DNA of 44,107 nucleotides from Actinomycetota bacterium (GTDB taxonomy: Bacteria; Actinomycetota; Actinomycetes; Streptosporangiales; Streptosporangiaceae). A program made the translations under genes and the position numbers. Numbering within the stretch: position 1 is the stretch's first letter; each line of letters starts with the position of its first letter. The stretch is from positions 1 to 44,107 of the forward strand of contig DAHVAN010000263.1 of assembly GCA_027314595.1 (NCBI GenBank), given 5' to 3'. Below are positions 1-8,024 of this stretch, piece after piece. Below the pieces are notes generated by a model. That model made no database searches and was not told the origin of the DNA. It saw only the letters and a program-made list of their open reading frames with translations.

Positions 1-120
1 CACGCTTTCATGGCCGTCGCCCTCAACCTCATCCGCCTGCACGCCTACTGGTCCGGCAACCCCCTCGACCGCAGGAGAACCACCCACCTCGCCCGCCTCG
101 AACTCCACCTCGCCGCGTGA
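1..120 (+). CDS. C-terminal end of an IS1182-like transposase (cut by window edge)
   Basis: The frame is open from base 1 to the TGA at 118-120. The 39 residues include FMAVALNLIRLHAYW and end in THLARLELHLAA. This tail is typical of actinobacterial IS1182-type DDE transposases, where a conserved ALNLIRL stretch is followed by a short basic linker. The start and catalytic core lie outside the window, so activity cannot be judged. The next transposase begins only 18 bases further on the opposite strand, which suggests nested or degraded insertion elements. Confidence 0.55.
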   Translation, partial: HAFMAVALNLIRLHAYWSGNPLDRRRTTHLARLELHLAA

Positions 121-138
121 CCCAATAAGCCAACAGGA

Positions 139-969
139 TCACCAGGCAGCTTCCCGTTCAGCGGGCGTGACATCCCCGATCGCGGGGTGGATCCTGCGGT
201 GGCTGAACCACTGGACGTACCCGGCGGTCTCCATCTCCACGTGGGCCAGATCCCGCCACGGGCCGCGCCGGGTGATCAGCTCGGTCTTGTACAGGCCGAT
301 CGCCGACTCCATCAGCGCGTTGCCCAGCGCGTCCCCGACGGTGCCGATGGACGGCACGATGCCCTCCGCGGCCAGGTGCGCGGTGAACGCGATGGAGGTG
401 TACTGCGACCCGGCATCGCAGTGGTGGATCAGCCCGGGGCCGGGCCGGCGCCCGGCGCGCGCCCGGTGCCACAGCGCCATGTCCAGCGCATCCAGCACCA
501 GCCTGGCGCGCTTGTGCCGGGCCGCGGCCCACCCCACGATCATGCGGGAGAAGATGTCCACCGCGAAGGCCACGTAGACGGTGCCGGCCAGCGTGGCCAC
601 ATGCGTGAAGTCCGCGACCCACCGCCGGTTCGGCGTCGGCGCGGTGAAGTCCCGCCTCAGCAGGTCCGGTGCCCGCTCGTGCCCGGGACCCTTCCCCCGG
701 GATCGTGGTGCGGATCCTGCGGCCGCGGCGGGCGCGCGGAGTCGGCCTGCCAGGTCAGCGAGTGCCAGCAGGCCAGCCGTGCTGAACGGCGCCCTGCCCG
801 CCGCGACCACTACGAACGGGTCCGCCGCTACCGCGTCGGTCCATGCTGCCGGCAGCGAGAACAACTGCCCGTTCTCGTCGTGCAGGTGGACCCGGTCCTC
901 GCCCCAGTTCTGGCGGTAGGCGACGAACTCGAAGTCCCGCCCGGCCAGCGGGCGGAACGGGTGCGTCAC
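139..969 (-). CDS. Hybrid IS3-type transposase OrfB with a DUF5372-like N-terminus
   Basis: This is a 276-residue reading frame. The part after about residue 95 is an rve/DDE integrase core of the IS3 OrfB type: WVADFTHVATL carries the first Asp, HHCDAGSQYTS the second, and GNALMESAIGLYKTE the catalytic Glu. The C-terminus ends in HPAIGDVTPAEREAAW. The first 80 or so residues (RDFEFVAYRQNWGEDRV and AAGRAPFSTAGLLALADLAGRL) look instead like the small DUF5372 protein found beside other actinobacterial transposon genes. The usual IS3 OrfB N-terminal HTH_21 region is absent. The likely history is a deletion joining two different mobile elements in frame. The transposase is probably inactive because its DNA-binding half is replaced. 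Confidence 0.75.
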   Translation of the reverse strand: MTHPFRPLAGRDFEFVAYRQNWGEDRVHLHDENGQLFSLPAAWTDAVAADPFVVVAAGRAPFSTAGLLALADLAGRLRAPAAAAGSAPRSRGKGPGHERAPDLLRRDFTAPTPNRRWVADFTHVATLAGTVYVAFAVDIFSRMIVGWAAARHKRARLVLDALDMALWHRARAGRRPGPGLIHHCDAGSQYTSIAFTAHLAAEGIVPSIGTVGDALGNALMESAIGLYKTELITRRGPWRDLAHVEMETAGYVQWFSHRRIHPAIGDVTPAEREAAW

Positions 970-1007
970 CCGGACGCGACGGTACCGATCGTGCGGATCG
1001 GGTGTAG

Positions 1008-1286
1008 TTGACGATGCGGTCCAACGCCTATGCCGAGAGGTGGGTCCGCACCGCCCGCGCTGAGGTCACCGACCGGATGCTGATCACCGGGCCGCAGCAT
1101 CTGCAAGCGATCCTGGACGGGTACGCCGCCCATTACAACCAGCATCGACCGCACCGGGCACGGAACCTGCGACCACCCGACAGTGGCGACATAACCACGG
1201 CATTCACCACGGACCTCACGACGGCGAGAATCCGCCGGCGGAGAGTCCCGGACGGACTGATCAACGAGTACCAGCGGGCAGCATGA
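1008..1286 (+). pseudogene. Integrase-core transposase, C-terminal fragment
   Basis: About 90 residues match the end of an rve-type transposase: NAYAERWVRTARAEVTDRML carries the catalytic Glu, YNQHRPHRARNLRPPD is the usual final motif, and the chain ends in DGLINEYQRAA. The first two catalytic Asp residues and all upstream domains are missing. The C-terminus closely resembles that of the complete transposase at 4646-5749 (GGLINEYSRAA), so both probably belong to one element family. No credible start codon or ribosome binding site precedes it. It is best read as a remnant. Confidence 0.7.
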
Positions 1287-1479
1287 CCGCCTCCAGTCGG
1301 CTGCGAAATCGCCGCTCAGAGACCACGACGGGGTTATGGAACCCTGCTGCCGGGTGGTGCGCGCAGAGAATTTTTCGTCCGAACGGTCTCGTGGTGGCTC
1401 ACACGGCGGTCACGATGTGGACCGTGCTGGGCGGCGCCGCGGCGGCCGCGCTGGCCGCCGCGGCTGTCGGCCGCTCACA
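1287..1479. other. Short gene-free stretch between remnants
   Basis: Between the transposase fragment and the CobC-like remnant there is alanine-codon-rich sequence (GCC/GCG runs near 1435-1465). It opens several frames but shows no ribosome binding site and no recognisable domain. I see no gene here. Confidence 0.4.
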
Positions 1480-1624
1480 CGGCGGTGGCCAGCGGGCGCC
1501 GTTCGTGCTCGTCCGTGTTCCCCGCGGCGGAGACGTCAGGAACGAGCTGCGCCGCAGGGGCTTCGCCGTCCGGCGGGGCGGCACCTTCCCCGGGCTTGGC
1601 CCGGACTGGCCGGGGCGCGGTTAG
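1480..1624 (+). pseudogene. Remnant of a CobC-like PLP aminotransferase (C-terminus)
   Basis: The plus-strand frame reads APFVLVRVPRGGDVRNELRR, then GFAVRRGGTFPGLGPDW, then a stop four codons later. This resembles the C-terminal small domain of class I/II PLP aminotransferases of the CobC/threonine-phosphate decarboxylase type, where a hydrophobic VRVP strand is followed by a basic helix and an FPGL loop. The PLP-lysine domain is absent. The upstream frame is an alanine-rich, low-complexity stretch. The convergent hypothetical gene on the minus strand ends exactly here. I read it as a fragment of a deleted gene. Confidence 0.45.
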
Positions 1625-3243
1625 CGGTCCTGGGCGAGCTTGTCCAGGATCGCGTCGCGGCTCATCCCGTCGGCCGCCATGCGGAGCGCCTGCCCGGTCA
1701 CTTGCGGCGGCTCGCCTGCCCACAGTTCCTCGACGACAGCCTGGTAGGACGCCTGCTCGTCTCGCGGGATGCCGCGTCCGGCCAGCCACAGTCCGGTGAT
1801 CGTGGCGCGTCCCGGCGGCTCGGCCGCGTCGGGGGTTCCGGTGTCCTCCGCCCGGTCGTGGTGAAGCGGGACGGCGAGGTGCCGCCGTTGCAGTGCCTGC
1901 TGGCATCGGGTGTCGTCGGAGATGACGTCGTCGGGCAGGTCCTGGAAGTACCGGTTATGCGGTTTGCGGCTCGCGGCGGCGAGCAGCGCGGGGAACTCGC
2001 GCAGCTCGCCGTCCAGTTCCGACAGGAGACGGCGGCGCAGGCGCCTGGGCAGGCTGGCGCGGCCGGCGGTCCAGGCCGCCCACGCCCGGATCACGGGTGC
2101 CGCGTCGCCCGCGAGCCTGGCCGGCAGGACCAGTCGCATCGGCAGTACGTCCCGGAGGAGCCGCCGGAACAGAAGCGGCCCGGGCCGCAGCGGGTCCCGG
2201 CCGAGGTAGTCCGCGCAGAATGCGACGAGATCCCGCGGCAGGAACCGGGCGACCACGCCGGTGAGTGCCCGGCCCTCTGGCGAGCGGTAGAACTCCGCGA
2301 CCAGGCGCTCGCGTTCCCCGGGCGGCCAGCGGCCGGCGGTGGTCCCGGAGGGTGCTTGCGTCGCCTGGCCCGCGCCTTCGGCCGCGGCAGCCAGTTCCCG
2401 TGCGCGCTGGTCAGCCAGGACCGCGAGCCCGAGCGTGGTGCGGTAGTCCTCGGAGTCACGCTCTGCCCACGGCGCCGGGCCGTGCTGCGCGAGCGCGTCG
2501 AGCCCCGCCCGCAGCAGCCCGGCGGCCTCAGCCGGGGGAACCTCACGGAGATCAGCGCCCAGCCGGCGTGCCAGTCCCATCGCGCTTCCGGCATTCAGGC
2601 TGCCCGCCTCTTCCAGGAAGGGGGCGGCCAGTGAGGACACCGCGTCATGCCAGAGCGGGTCGATCCGCGCTATTACGGCATGCCGGTTTCCCCTGGCCGG
2701 ATAGCTGAACTCGCACAGGAGCACGGCGGACTCCCGGAACGGGTCGGTCGTCACCCAGCACTTGCCGGGGATCGCCTGGCCCAGCTCGGCCGCCCAGGCC
2801 GGCCCGGTACGCCCGGCCGCGTCAGCGAGGGTCCTCGCATGGTCCCGGACGGCGGAATCCGGGCCCGCGACCGCGAACGCACGCAGGATCCCGACGGCAA
2901 GCGGAGCGCCGCTGGCGGCCAGCGCGTCGCAGATGTCCAGGCACGCGTCACGGAGCCGGTCACCGGCGAACCCGGCCTGCGCCATCCGGCTTGCCATCGA
3001 ACTGACGATCGCTTCCGCGTCGTAGGCACAAGACACCCGGTCGCGATCGGCGAACGCGTCCATGACCCGGCCGGCCGCGGCGCTGGCGTCCCCGGCCGGG
3101 AGCAGCCGGGAGCGGAGATCCCGCACGCGGCGTTCGGCTGTGCGCTGCTGGACCGCCCGCCGCTGTGCCGCCTGCCGCGCTGACTGCGTACTCTTCTTCT
3201 TACGGTCCTTGCCCTTTGAGCCCACCCGGTGATGATGACACAT
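1621..3243 (-). CDS. Hypothetical protein with basic N-terminus and DUF1841-like tail
   Basis: A 540-residue reading frame with strong GC-rich third-position codon use, so it is probably a real gene. The N-terminus is very basic (GSKGKDRKKKSTQSARQAAQRR), followed by a long alanine- and arginine-rich alpha-helical body with no transmembrane segment or signal peptide. The last 35 residues (VVEELWAGEPPQVTGQALRMAADG and RDAILDKLAQDR) loosely resemble the end of DUF1841 proteins. The first codons give MCHHHRV; a GTG seven codons in is an alternative start giving MGSKGKD. The function is unknown. It faces the toxin-antitoxin pair divergently and has no obvious link to the biosynthetic cluster. Confidence 0.6.
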   Translation of the reverse strand: MCHHHRVGSKGKDRKKKSTQSARQAAQRRAVQQRTAERRVRDLRSRLLPAGDASAAAGRVMDAFADRDRVSCAYDAEAIVSSMASRMAQAGFAGDRLRDACLDICDALAASGAPLAVGILRAFAVAGPDSAVRDHARTLADAAGRTGPAWAAELGQAIPGKCWVTTDPFRESAVLLCEFSYPARGNRHAVIARIDPLWHDAVSSLAAPFLEEAGSLNAGSAMGLARRLGADLREVPPAEAAGLLRAGLDALAQHGPAPWAERDSEDYRTTLGLAVLADQRARELAAAAEGAGQATQAPSGTTAGRWPPGERERLVAEFYRSPEGRALTGVVARFLPRDLVAFCADYLGRDPLRPGPLLFRRLLRDVLPMRLVLPARLAGDAAPVIRAWAAWTAGRASLPRRLRRRLLSELDGELREFPALLAAASRKPHNRYFQDLPDDVISDDTRCQQALQRRHLAVPLHHDRAEDTGTPDAAEPPGRATITGLWLAGRGIPRDEQASYQAVVEELWAGEPPQVTGQALRMAADGMSRDAILDKLAQDR

Positions 3244-3384
3244 TCAGCCGAGTGGACTGGCCGGTCTCCGGCGCTCGCCCGCGCCAGCAACGCCGAGGCC
3301 GGCCACCGGGAGGACACCGACTGGGAACAGATCGTGCCGCCGGCCACGCGGCAGTAGCCCAGGATTCTGACCTGGCCTATAATT

Positions 3385-3678
3385 ATGACCATGAAGACGA
3401 TGAGCCTGGCGGCCGCCAAGACGCGGTTCTCCGCCCTGGTGGACGAAGCGGTAACGACTCATGAGCAGATTACGGTTACCCGTAACGGCGAGCCCGCCGT
3501 GGTGGTCCTCTCGGTGGAAGATTTTGAGTCTCTCGTGGAAACACTCGCAATTCTGCAGAATCCCGCGGATCGCGCGGAGTTTGAACGGGCCCGGCGCGAG
3601 GCTGACGAAGGTGACGTGACCGGCGAAGAGGAGATGGCGGGCCTGATGCGGGAACGGCCCGGGAAACGAGAGGATTAG
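3385..3678 (+). CDS. Type II antitoxin, Phd/YefM family
   Basis: A 97-residue protein. The N-terminal MKTMSLAAAKTRFSALVDEA and the central ITVTRNGEPAVVVLSVEDFESL are the standard Phd/YefM DNA-binding fold. The acidic, charged C-terminus (about residues 60-97, rich in Glu and Arg) is the expected disordered toxin-binding arm. The antitoxin neutralises its partner and represses its own operon. The stop overlaps the toxin GTG start by one base (TAGTG at 3676-3680), so the two are translationally coupled. An ATG two codons downstream (MKTMSL) could be the true start. Such pairs are common in accessory DNA and may help keep this mobile-rich segment in the population. Confidence 0.88.
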   Translation: MTMKTMSLAAAKTRFSALVDEAVTTHEQITVTRNGEPAVVVLSVEDFESLVETLAILQNPADRAEFERARREADEGDVTGEEEMAGLMRERPGKRED

Positions 3679-3938
3679 TGAGCCGCGGGATCGTGCTCAC
3701 CCGCACCGCCAGGCGGCGGCTCGCCGGGGAACTGCCCGAGCCCGTCGCCGCGGCGGCCTGGGAACTCATCCGGGGTGACTTGCGGGCAAAGCCGCAGATG
3801 GTAGGGAAACCGCTGCTGGACCCGTATACGGGCGAGTGGTCAGCCCGCCGCGGTACCTACCGCATCCGGTATCGGTTTGACGACAAGACCGTGACCGTCC
3901 TCCACATCCGGCCACGATCGACCGCTTATCACGCGTGA
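3678..3938 (+). CDS. Type II toxin, RelE/ParE family
   Basis: An 86-residue basic protein with GTG start, overlapping the antitoxin stop by one base. The sequence shows the RelE/ParE pattern: an N-terminal strand and helix (VLTRTARRRLAGELPEP), a middle GKPLLDPYTGEWSARRGTYRIRYR strand pair, and a final VTVLHIRPRSTAYH containing the conserved Arg and His/Tyr positions typical of RelE-type ribosome-dependent mRNA endonucleases. Its length is normal for the family. Toxicity is inferred from the family only. RelE-type is favoured because of the GxYRIRYR and HxxxR elements, but ParE (gyrase poison) cannot be excluded. Confidence 0.87.
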   Translation: MSRGIVLTRTARRRLAGELPEPVAAAAWELIRGDLRAKPQMVGKPLLDPYTGEWSARRGTYRIRYRFDDKTVTVLHIRPRSTAYHA

Positions 3939-4049
3939 TCCCGTCCCGTCCCGGAAGCTGCGACCTTACGCAGGCGGGTCGCGGCCCCGGCGGGTGAGGA
4001 GGTTGCGCTGCCAGACGATGATCCTTCGGTTGTCCTGGCTCCCGGCATC

Positions 4050-4445
4050 GTGGACGCGGCGGCGCCGGTAGCCTCCTTCGCCGCGGGGAGCGAGATTGTC
4101 GCGCTGGCGCGGCAGGCGGCCGTTCCCGGGAACGGCCAGTGGGTCGCCGATGAAGCCGATCCAGAACGTTCATTGGCTGCGCTCGTCACGGCCGCGACCG
4201 CCGATGAGGGCAGCGGCTGGCTTCAATGGGAGCCCCATGACGGCGCGGACGCCGTCCGCACCGAACCAGTCATCGCGCTTACCGCTCACCGCCATTTCCC
4301 CGTCAGGGACGACGAGCCGTGGGTTCACGCAGCCATCGGCGGAGGACGGTTCCTTGCGATCCCGCTGCGGTTCGTCGTCTCCTACCGGCCAGATCCGCAA
4401 GTACGCAGACGATGGGAGCAGATGTTCAACGACCTGCTCCCATAG
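4050..4445 (+). CDS. Hypothetical protein, possibly a gene fragment
   Basis: The frame gives 131 residues from a GTG. The same frame is open back to the toxin stop at 3938 and reads plausibly (EEVALPDDDPSVVLAPGIVD), but no start codon with a ribosome binding site is visible there. The protein is acidic and soluble, with no transmembrane segment. The C-terminal half (FVVSYRPDPQVRRRWEQMFNDLLP) looks natively coding. I do not recognise a family. It may be the tail of a larger deleted gene or a small accessory gene transcribed with the toxin. Confidence 0.4.
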   Translation: MDAAAPVASFAAGSEIVALARQAAVPGNGQWVADEADPERSLAALVTAATADEGSGWLQWEPHDGADAVRTEPVIALTAHRHFPVRDDEPWVHAAIGGGRFLAIPLRFVVSYRPDPQVRRRWEQMFNDLLP

Positions 4446-4645
4446 CAGCGCTCCGGTAGCTGGACCCAAAATGGAGCGGACCGACCGAAGGTGATCAGTG
4501 GGCAGGCGCGCCGGCAGATCCTGCGCGCCGGAGCCCGGCGGACGGCTCGCCCTCAAGAGCCCGCCTGCGCCGCTCGAATACTCGATTGGGCGGTTCACCT
4601 GCACTCTTGCCGACATGACGGGCGCAGCAGTGGTTGGCTTGCAGG

Positions 4646-5749
4646 ATGCTGCTTAAGATCGTCTATCTGCTGACGTGCCGCATGCTCGGCCTGGCCTTCC
4701 TGGCCTTCCTGGCCTTCCTGGCGTTCCAGGGGGACCGGGCAAAAGATGCCGAGCTGCTTGTGCTCCGGCACGAGAATGCGGTGCTGCGCCGGAATGCCGG
4801 CCGGGTACGGTACGAGCCGGGCGACCGGGTGTGGTTCGCCGCGCTGGCACGGCTTCTGCCGCGCAGGTGCTGGACCGGGATCTTTCCCGTGACGCCCGCG
4901 ACGCTCCTGGCCTGGCACCGCAAGCTCGCTGGCAGCCAGTACGACACGAGCAGGCGGCGCAAGCCCGGCCGCCCGCCGACGGCCGCGGGCATCAGCCGCC
5001 TAGTCGTTCGCCTGGCGAGGGAGAATCCGCTGTGGGGGCACCGCCGGATCCAGGGTGAGCTGGCGAAGCTCGGTATCGCCGTAGCGCCGTCCACCGTGTG
5101 GGAGATTCTGCGCGCTGCGAGCATCGATCCGGCGCCGCGCCGGTCCGGCCCGACGTGGCGGCAGTTCCTGCATGCCCAGGCTGCCGGGATCCTCGCGGTT
5201 GATTTCCTGCACGTGGACACCGTGCTGCTGAGGCGCCTGTACGTGCTGGTGTTCATCGAGCACGGAACCCGCCGGATGCACCTGGGCGGGGTCACTGCGC
5301 ACCCCACTGGCGACTGGACAGTGCAGCAGGCCCGCAACCTTGCCCTCACCCTCGGCGAGCGGTTCGAGAGCATCAGGTTCCTGATCCGTGATCGCGGATC
5401 GAACTTCACCGCCTCGTTCGACGCCATCTTTCAGGCCACCGGCACCAGGATTCTGCGTACCGCCGTCCGGGCTCCGCGGATGAACGCAATCTGCGAGCGC
5501 CACATCGGCACTCTGCGCCGTGAGCTCTTGGACCGCGTGCTGATCCTCGGGGAGGCCCACTTGCGCGCCGTCCTGGCCGAATACCAGATGCACTTCAACA
5601 CGGCCAGGCCGCACCAGGGCATCGCCCAGCGCGTCCCCGACGGTGAGCACGACGGCGGCCACCTCGCCGTTGCCGCCCTTGACCGCGGACCGATCCACCG
5701 AAAACCCGTCCTGGGCGGCCTGATCAACGAATACTCGCGTGCCGCCTGA
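4646..5749 (+). CDS. Integrase-core (rve) transposase
   Basis: About 367 residues. The N-terminus is hydrophobic and repetitive (LAF units), followed by a helix-turn-helix region (TPATLLAWHRKLAG, then ENPLWGHRRIQGELAKLG) and an rve DDE core: AVDFLHVDT holds the first Asp, IRDRGSNFTASF the second, and MNAICERHIGTLRREL the catalytic Glu. The end is HFNTARPHQGIAQRVPD and GGLINEYSRAA. All catalytic residues are present, so it could be active, but I could not identify clear terminal inverted repeats. An upstream TTG at 4634 is an alternative start; the ATG at 4646 is preferred. Its C-terminus matches the fragment at 1008-1286. Confidence 0.8.
   Translation: MLLKIVYLLTCRMLGLAFLAFLAFLAFQGDRAKDAELLVLRHENAVLRRNAGRVRYEPGDRVWFAALARLLPRRCWTGIFPVTPATLLAWHRKLAGSQYDTSRRRKPGRPPTAAGISRLVVRLARENPLWGHRRIQGELAKLGIAVAPSTVWEILRAASIDPAPRRSGPTWRQFLHAQAAGILAVDFLHVDTVLLRRLYVLVFIEHGTRRMHLGGVTAHPTGDWTVQQARNLALTLGERFESIRFLIRDRGSNFTASFDAIFQATGTRILRTAVRAPRMNAICERHIGTLRRELLDRVLILGEAHLRAVLAEYQMHFNTARPHQGIAQRVPDGEHDGGHLAVAALDRGPIHRKPVLGGLINEYSRAA
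4691..4726 (+). repeat. Four tandem copies of a 9-bp unit inside the transposase gene
   Basis: The unit CTGGCCTTC repeats at 4691, 4700, 4709 and 4718; the last copy differs at one base (CTGGCGTTC). It encodes Leu-Ala-Phe repeats in frame, so slippage would change the N-terminal hydrophobic segment without breaking the frame. Confidence 0.85.
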
Positions 5750-5812
5750 TATCCCGGAGAACCGCAGGTCACGACACGGATCCTATTTTCGAGCGGAACA
5801 GGATTCTCTCGG

Positions 5813-6583
5813 TCAGAGTCGCCGTCCTCCGAGGGCAGTTCTGGCACCCTGCGCGCTTAAGGCGGCGCTCGATGAGTCGGCTGTCGGCAAGACGTCAATA
5901 GCGCCCTCACCGCCGAGCGCCTCATCGGCCGCGCCGTTCAGCGTCTCCACCAGCCAGCATCCGAAGGACGTGCGTGACAGTTCCGCTGCGGCGCGCCAGC
6001 GTTCCAGGGACTCAGGGGTGATCGGAAGTTGCGAGAGCGTGCTGGTGCTCGTCGGTCGCTGTACGCCATGGTCGGCCGCGGCGCGGATCTTGATCCTTAG
6101 GGTGTTGCGCGACCACTTGTTCGCTTCGGCCTGGCGTAGCCAGCGGTTCTGCTCCGCGGCATCGAGCGACGCGACCTCTGCGTGGTGCTGGAAGCTGAGC
6201 TGGTGGCGGCGCCGGGCCTGCTGGACCTTCCGCGCGACCCACGCGTAGTTGCGCAGGGTCTGGTAATCGAGCCCGGCCTCCTGGGCCGCGCACCGGTACC
6301 GGTCCCGGAAGCGCTCCTGGCCGTGGACAATCCAATCGCCGAGGCACCAGGCCGACGTGTTGGCGATCTGCGCGAGCTTCCCGCCAGCGTTCTCCCAGTC
6401 CTCATATGAGATGTTGTCCGGGATTTGCAGACCGACCGGTGTCACGAGGATCCGCGGGTAAGGGGTGAGTGGTTCGGCGCGCCGGGAGGCGTGCGGTCGA
6501 CTGGTGCTCGCCGTCTGCAGGTCCTCGCCCGACACCGTGTCGCTTATGTTGGCCGCCGTTTTCCTATCCCCGACTGCTTGCAC
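5813..6583 (-). CDS. LmbU-family cluster-situated transcriptional regulator
   Basis: A 256-residue protein with GTG start and an AGGAGG box eight bases upstream. The core matches the LmbU family (lincomycin LmbU, novobiocin NovE, hormaomycin HmtD): TPVGLQIPDNISYEDWENAG, NTSAWCLGDWIVHGQERF, then GLDYQTLRNYAWVARKVQQARR, SFQHHAEVASLDAAEQNRWL and ANKWSRNTLRIKI. These regulators act inside antibiotic clusters as DNA-binding activators, with a helix-turn-helix region in the QTLRNYAWVARKV part. The gene is transcribed away from the biosynthetic operon and marks the likely left edge of the cluster. A TTA leucine codon at 5858-5860 makes its translation potentially dependent on the rare bldA tRNA. The N-terminal 40 residues are variable and the C-terminal 50 are low in conservation. 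Confidence 0.85.
   Translation of the reverse strand: MQAVGDRKTAANISDTVSGEDLQTASTSRPHASRRAEPLTPYPRILVTPVGLQIPDNISYEDWENAGGKLAQIANTSAWCLGDWIVHGQERFRDRYRCAAQEAGLDYQTLRNYAWVARKVQQARRRHQLSFQHHAEVASLDAAEQNRWLRQAEANKWSRNTLRIKIRAAADHGVQRPTSTSTLSQLPITPESLERWRAAAELSRTSFGCWLVETLNGAADEALGGEGAIDVLPTADSSSAALSAQGARTALGGRRL
5858..5860 (-). promoter_or_regulatory. In-frame TTA codon in the lmbU-like gene
   Basis: Read on the minus strand, the codon in the segment Ala-Ala-Leu-Ser-Ala-Gln is TTA. In streptomycetes TTA is read only by the bldA tRNA and often marks developmentally controlled regulators. That this organism follows the same rule is assumed, not shown. Confidence 0.6.
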
Positions 6584-6591
6584 TTCCTGAA

Positions 6592-6597
6592 CCTCCT
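6592..6597 (-). promoter_or_regulatory. Ribosome binding site of the lmbU-like gene
   Basis: The minus strand reads AGGAGG here, eight bases before the GTG at 6583. The perfect match to the anti-Shine-Dalgarno sequence fixes this start. Confidence 0.8.
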
Positions 6598-6995
6598 ATC
6601 TCCCAGTCTGGGTCGAGACGTGCTCAACGCGTGCACGCATCCACGGACGACCAAATCGGTTCCATGGTGAATCGGGTGCTAGGAGGCCCCGCTCCTGTCC
6701 CTCGCTCCGAATAACGAGACTCGGGGCGGCCGCCGCGGTGAGCTGGGGTCCAGCGTCCGCGGGCCTGGCGGAGAACTCGTGCTCTGGTCATGACGGCGTA
6801 ACCTCCAGTGCGTATTACGGGAATCGCGCTGGACTGCTGGCAGAGGCGGCGCCATGGCACGCCCCGTCGCGCAAGGTGCGCCAGGGCGAGAAACGCATGG
6901 GGCGGAAATTGCCAGAGCGCTCATGCTCGTCCGGTCAGCAGTCACGGCTGCGTGGGTGTTTCGCCGAGGTCCGGAGCGAGTAACTCTCCATGAGC

Positions 6996-7019
6996 TTAAC
7001 GCCCGCCGCCGGGCGTTAA
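6996..7019. repeat. Perfect 10-bp inverted repeat with 4-base loop
   Basis: TTAACGCCCG at 6996-7005 and CGGGCGTTAA at 7010-7019 are exact complements around CCGC. There is no following T-run, so an operator or a factor-assisted terminator are both possible. Confidence 0.6.
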
Positions 7020-7400
7020 CAGCCCGCAGGGCCTATTTGCCGGGCGCAGAGCATTCGTTATCCACCGGTGAGATCTCGCAAATCAGGTCACAGTACCATT
7101 CTCGATGCGCACTATTTTTTTGCGTGATCGCGGTGAGCGTCATGTTTTCATGCTCACTTCGAACGCCGCCTGGCCCGATTCACGGCGGAACGGCCGCGTG
7201 GGACCGAGCCGCCGTCTGGCCCGGGCAGACTCGTCTCAGGCAGGTGGCAGGACGCTGCCGTCCACGCTGGCCCAGGACACGACCGGGGGATCGTGCAGAG
7301 CATCCGCCCGGCCGCCAACCTCGTCGCCGCCTGACGTTGCCTGCACTGTGTCCCATCCTCCGGCATCGCCGCGCTCCCCGGGACCACCCGCCGGCCCCTC

Positions 7401-7427
7401 ACAGGGCCGGCCTCCGGCCGGTCCTGT
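7401..7427. repeat. 12-bp inverted repeat with 3-base loop
   Basis: ACAGGGCCGGCC at 7401-7412 pairs with GGCCGGTCCTGT at 7416-7427 with one G-T wobble around a TCC loop. It would form a very stable hairpin; no U-tract follows. Confidence 0.5.
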
Positions 7428-7813
7428 GGCGTGCGGTTGACGACTCCGGCTATCTGCGCGCCGTCGTCAGCTGCGCCCAGGCCATGTCAAGACGCCTTGC
7501 TGGCCCACAACCGCTGACCAGGCACCGCACTGAAAGGCGGGGTGCATCACCGCGTCCGGCATTCGAAATGCGCCCGGTCAACTTTATCATCTTAACATCA
7601 GTCAACTAGGTAAAGCACCGGATGCGGCTCCCGGCGAGCGTGCAGCTATCGGCGGAATTCTGCAAGTGCTGAACAATGAGACGAATATCTCACCCCTGCG
7701 GGAGACGGCGAAATCTGTTTGGCTAAGACCCCCGTGGCGGCAACGGCCCGACGGCCGCAGTTTCAGAGCCCGCCGCGGCCGAGGTGTCTGGCGATATCTA
7801 GGGTTCCCCAACC

Positions 7814-7833
7814 GTGTCCCGCCGGCGGGACAC
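7814..7833. promoter_or_regulatory. Perfect 20-bp palindrome with CGCCGGCG core, candidate LmbU site
   Basis: GTGTCCCGCCGGCGGGACAC reads the same on both strands. Its core, CGCCGGCG at 7820-7827, is the palindrome I recall being reported as the LmbU recognition core upstream of lmbA in the lincomycin cluster. An LmbU-family gene lies 1.2 kb away. The 8-bp core alone is common by chance in such GC-rich DNA; the full 20-bp symmetry is not. Binding is an inference. Confidence 0.4.
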
Positions 7834-8024
7834 CGGCGTCCGTCGCGGCGAGATCAGATCGCCGCGACGCAGATGGCACAGATCAAGCTGGCGCACCACC
7901 TTGATCAGCCCTGACGCGCCGCCGGTCTCCCTCGGTTCTGCGTCGGCCGGCGCCATAGCCGTCGGCCAAACTATTGAGCAGCTAGCACATTACGACTGGC
8001 CGCGGCGTTCTGGGCGGATGTCCG

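Noticed and set aside
1336-2634. 432-residue plus-strand open frame
   Set aside because: It is the antisense shadow of the 540-residue minus-strand gene and has a proline/arginine-rich random composition.
6854-7609. 251-residue plus-strand open frame in the gap after the lmbU-like gene
   Set aside because: No ribosome binding site, mixed low-complexity composition, no recognisable domain, and it crosses two hairpins; it looks like chance in GC-rich DNA.
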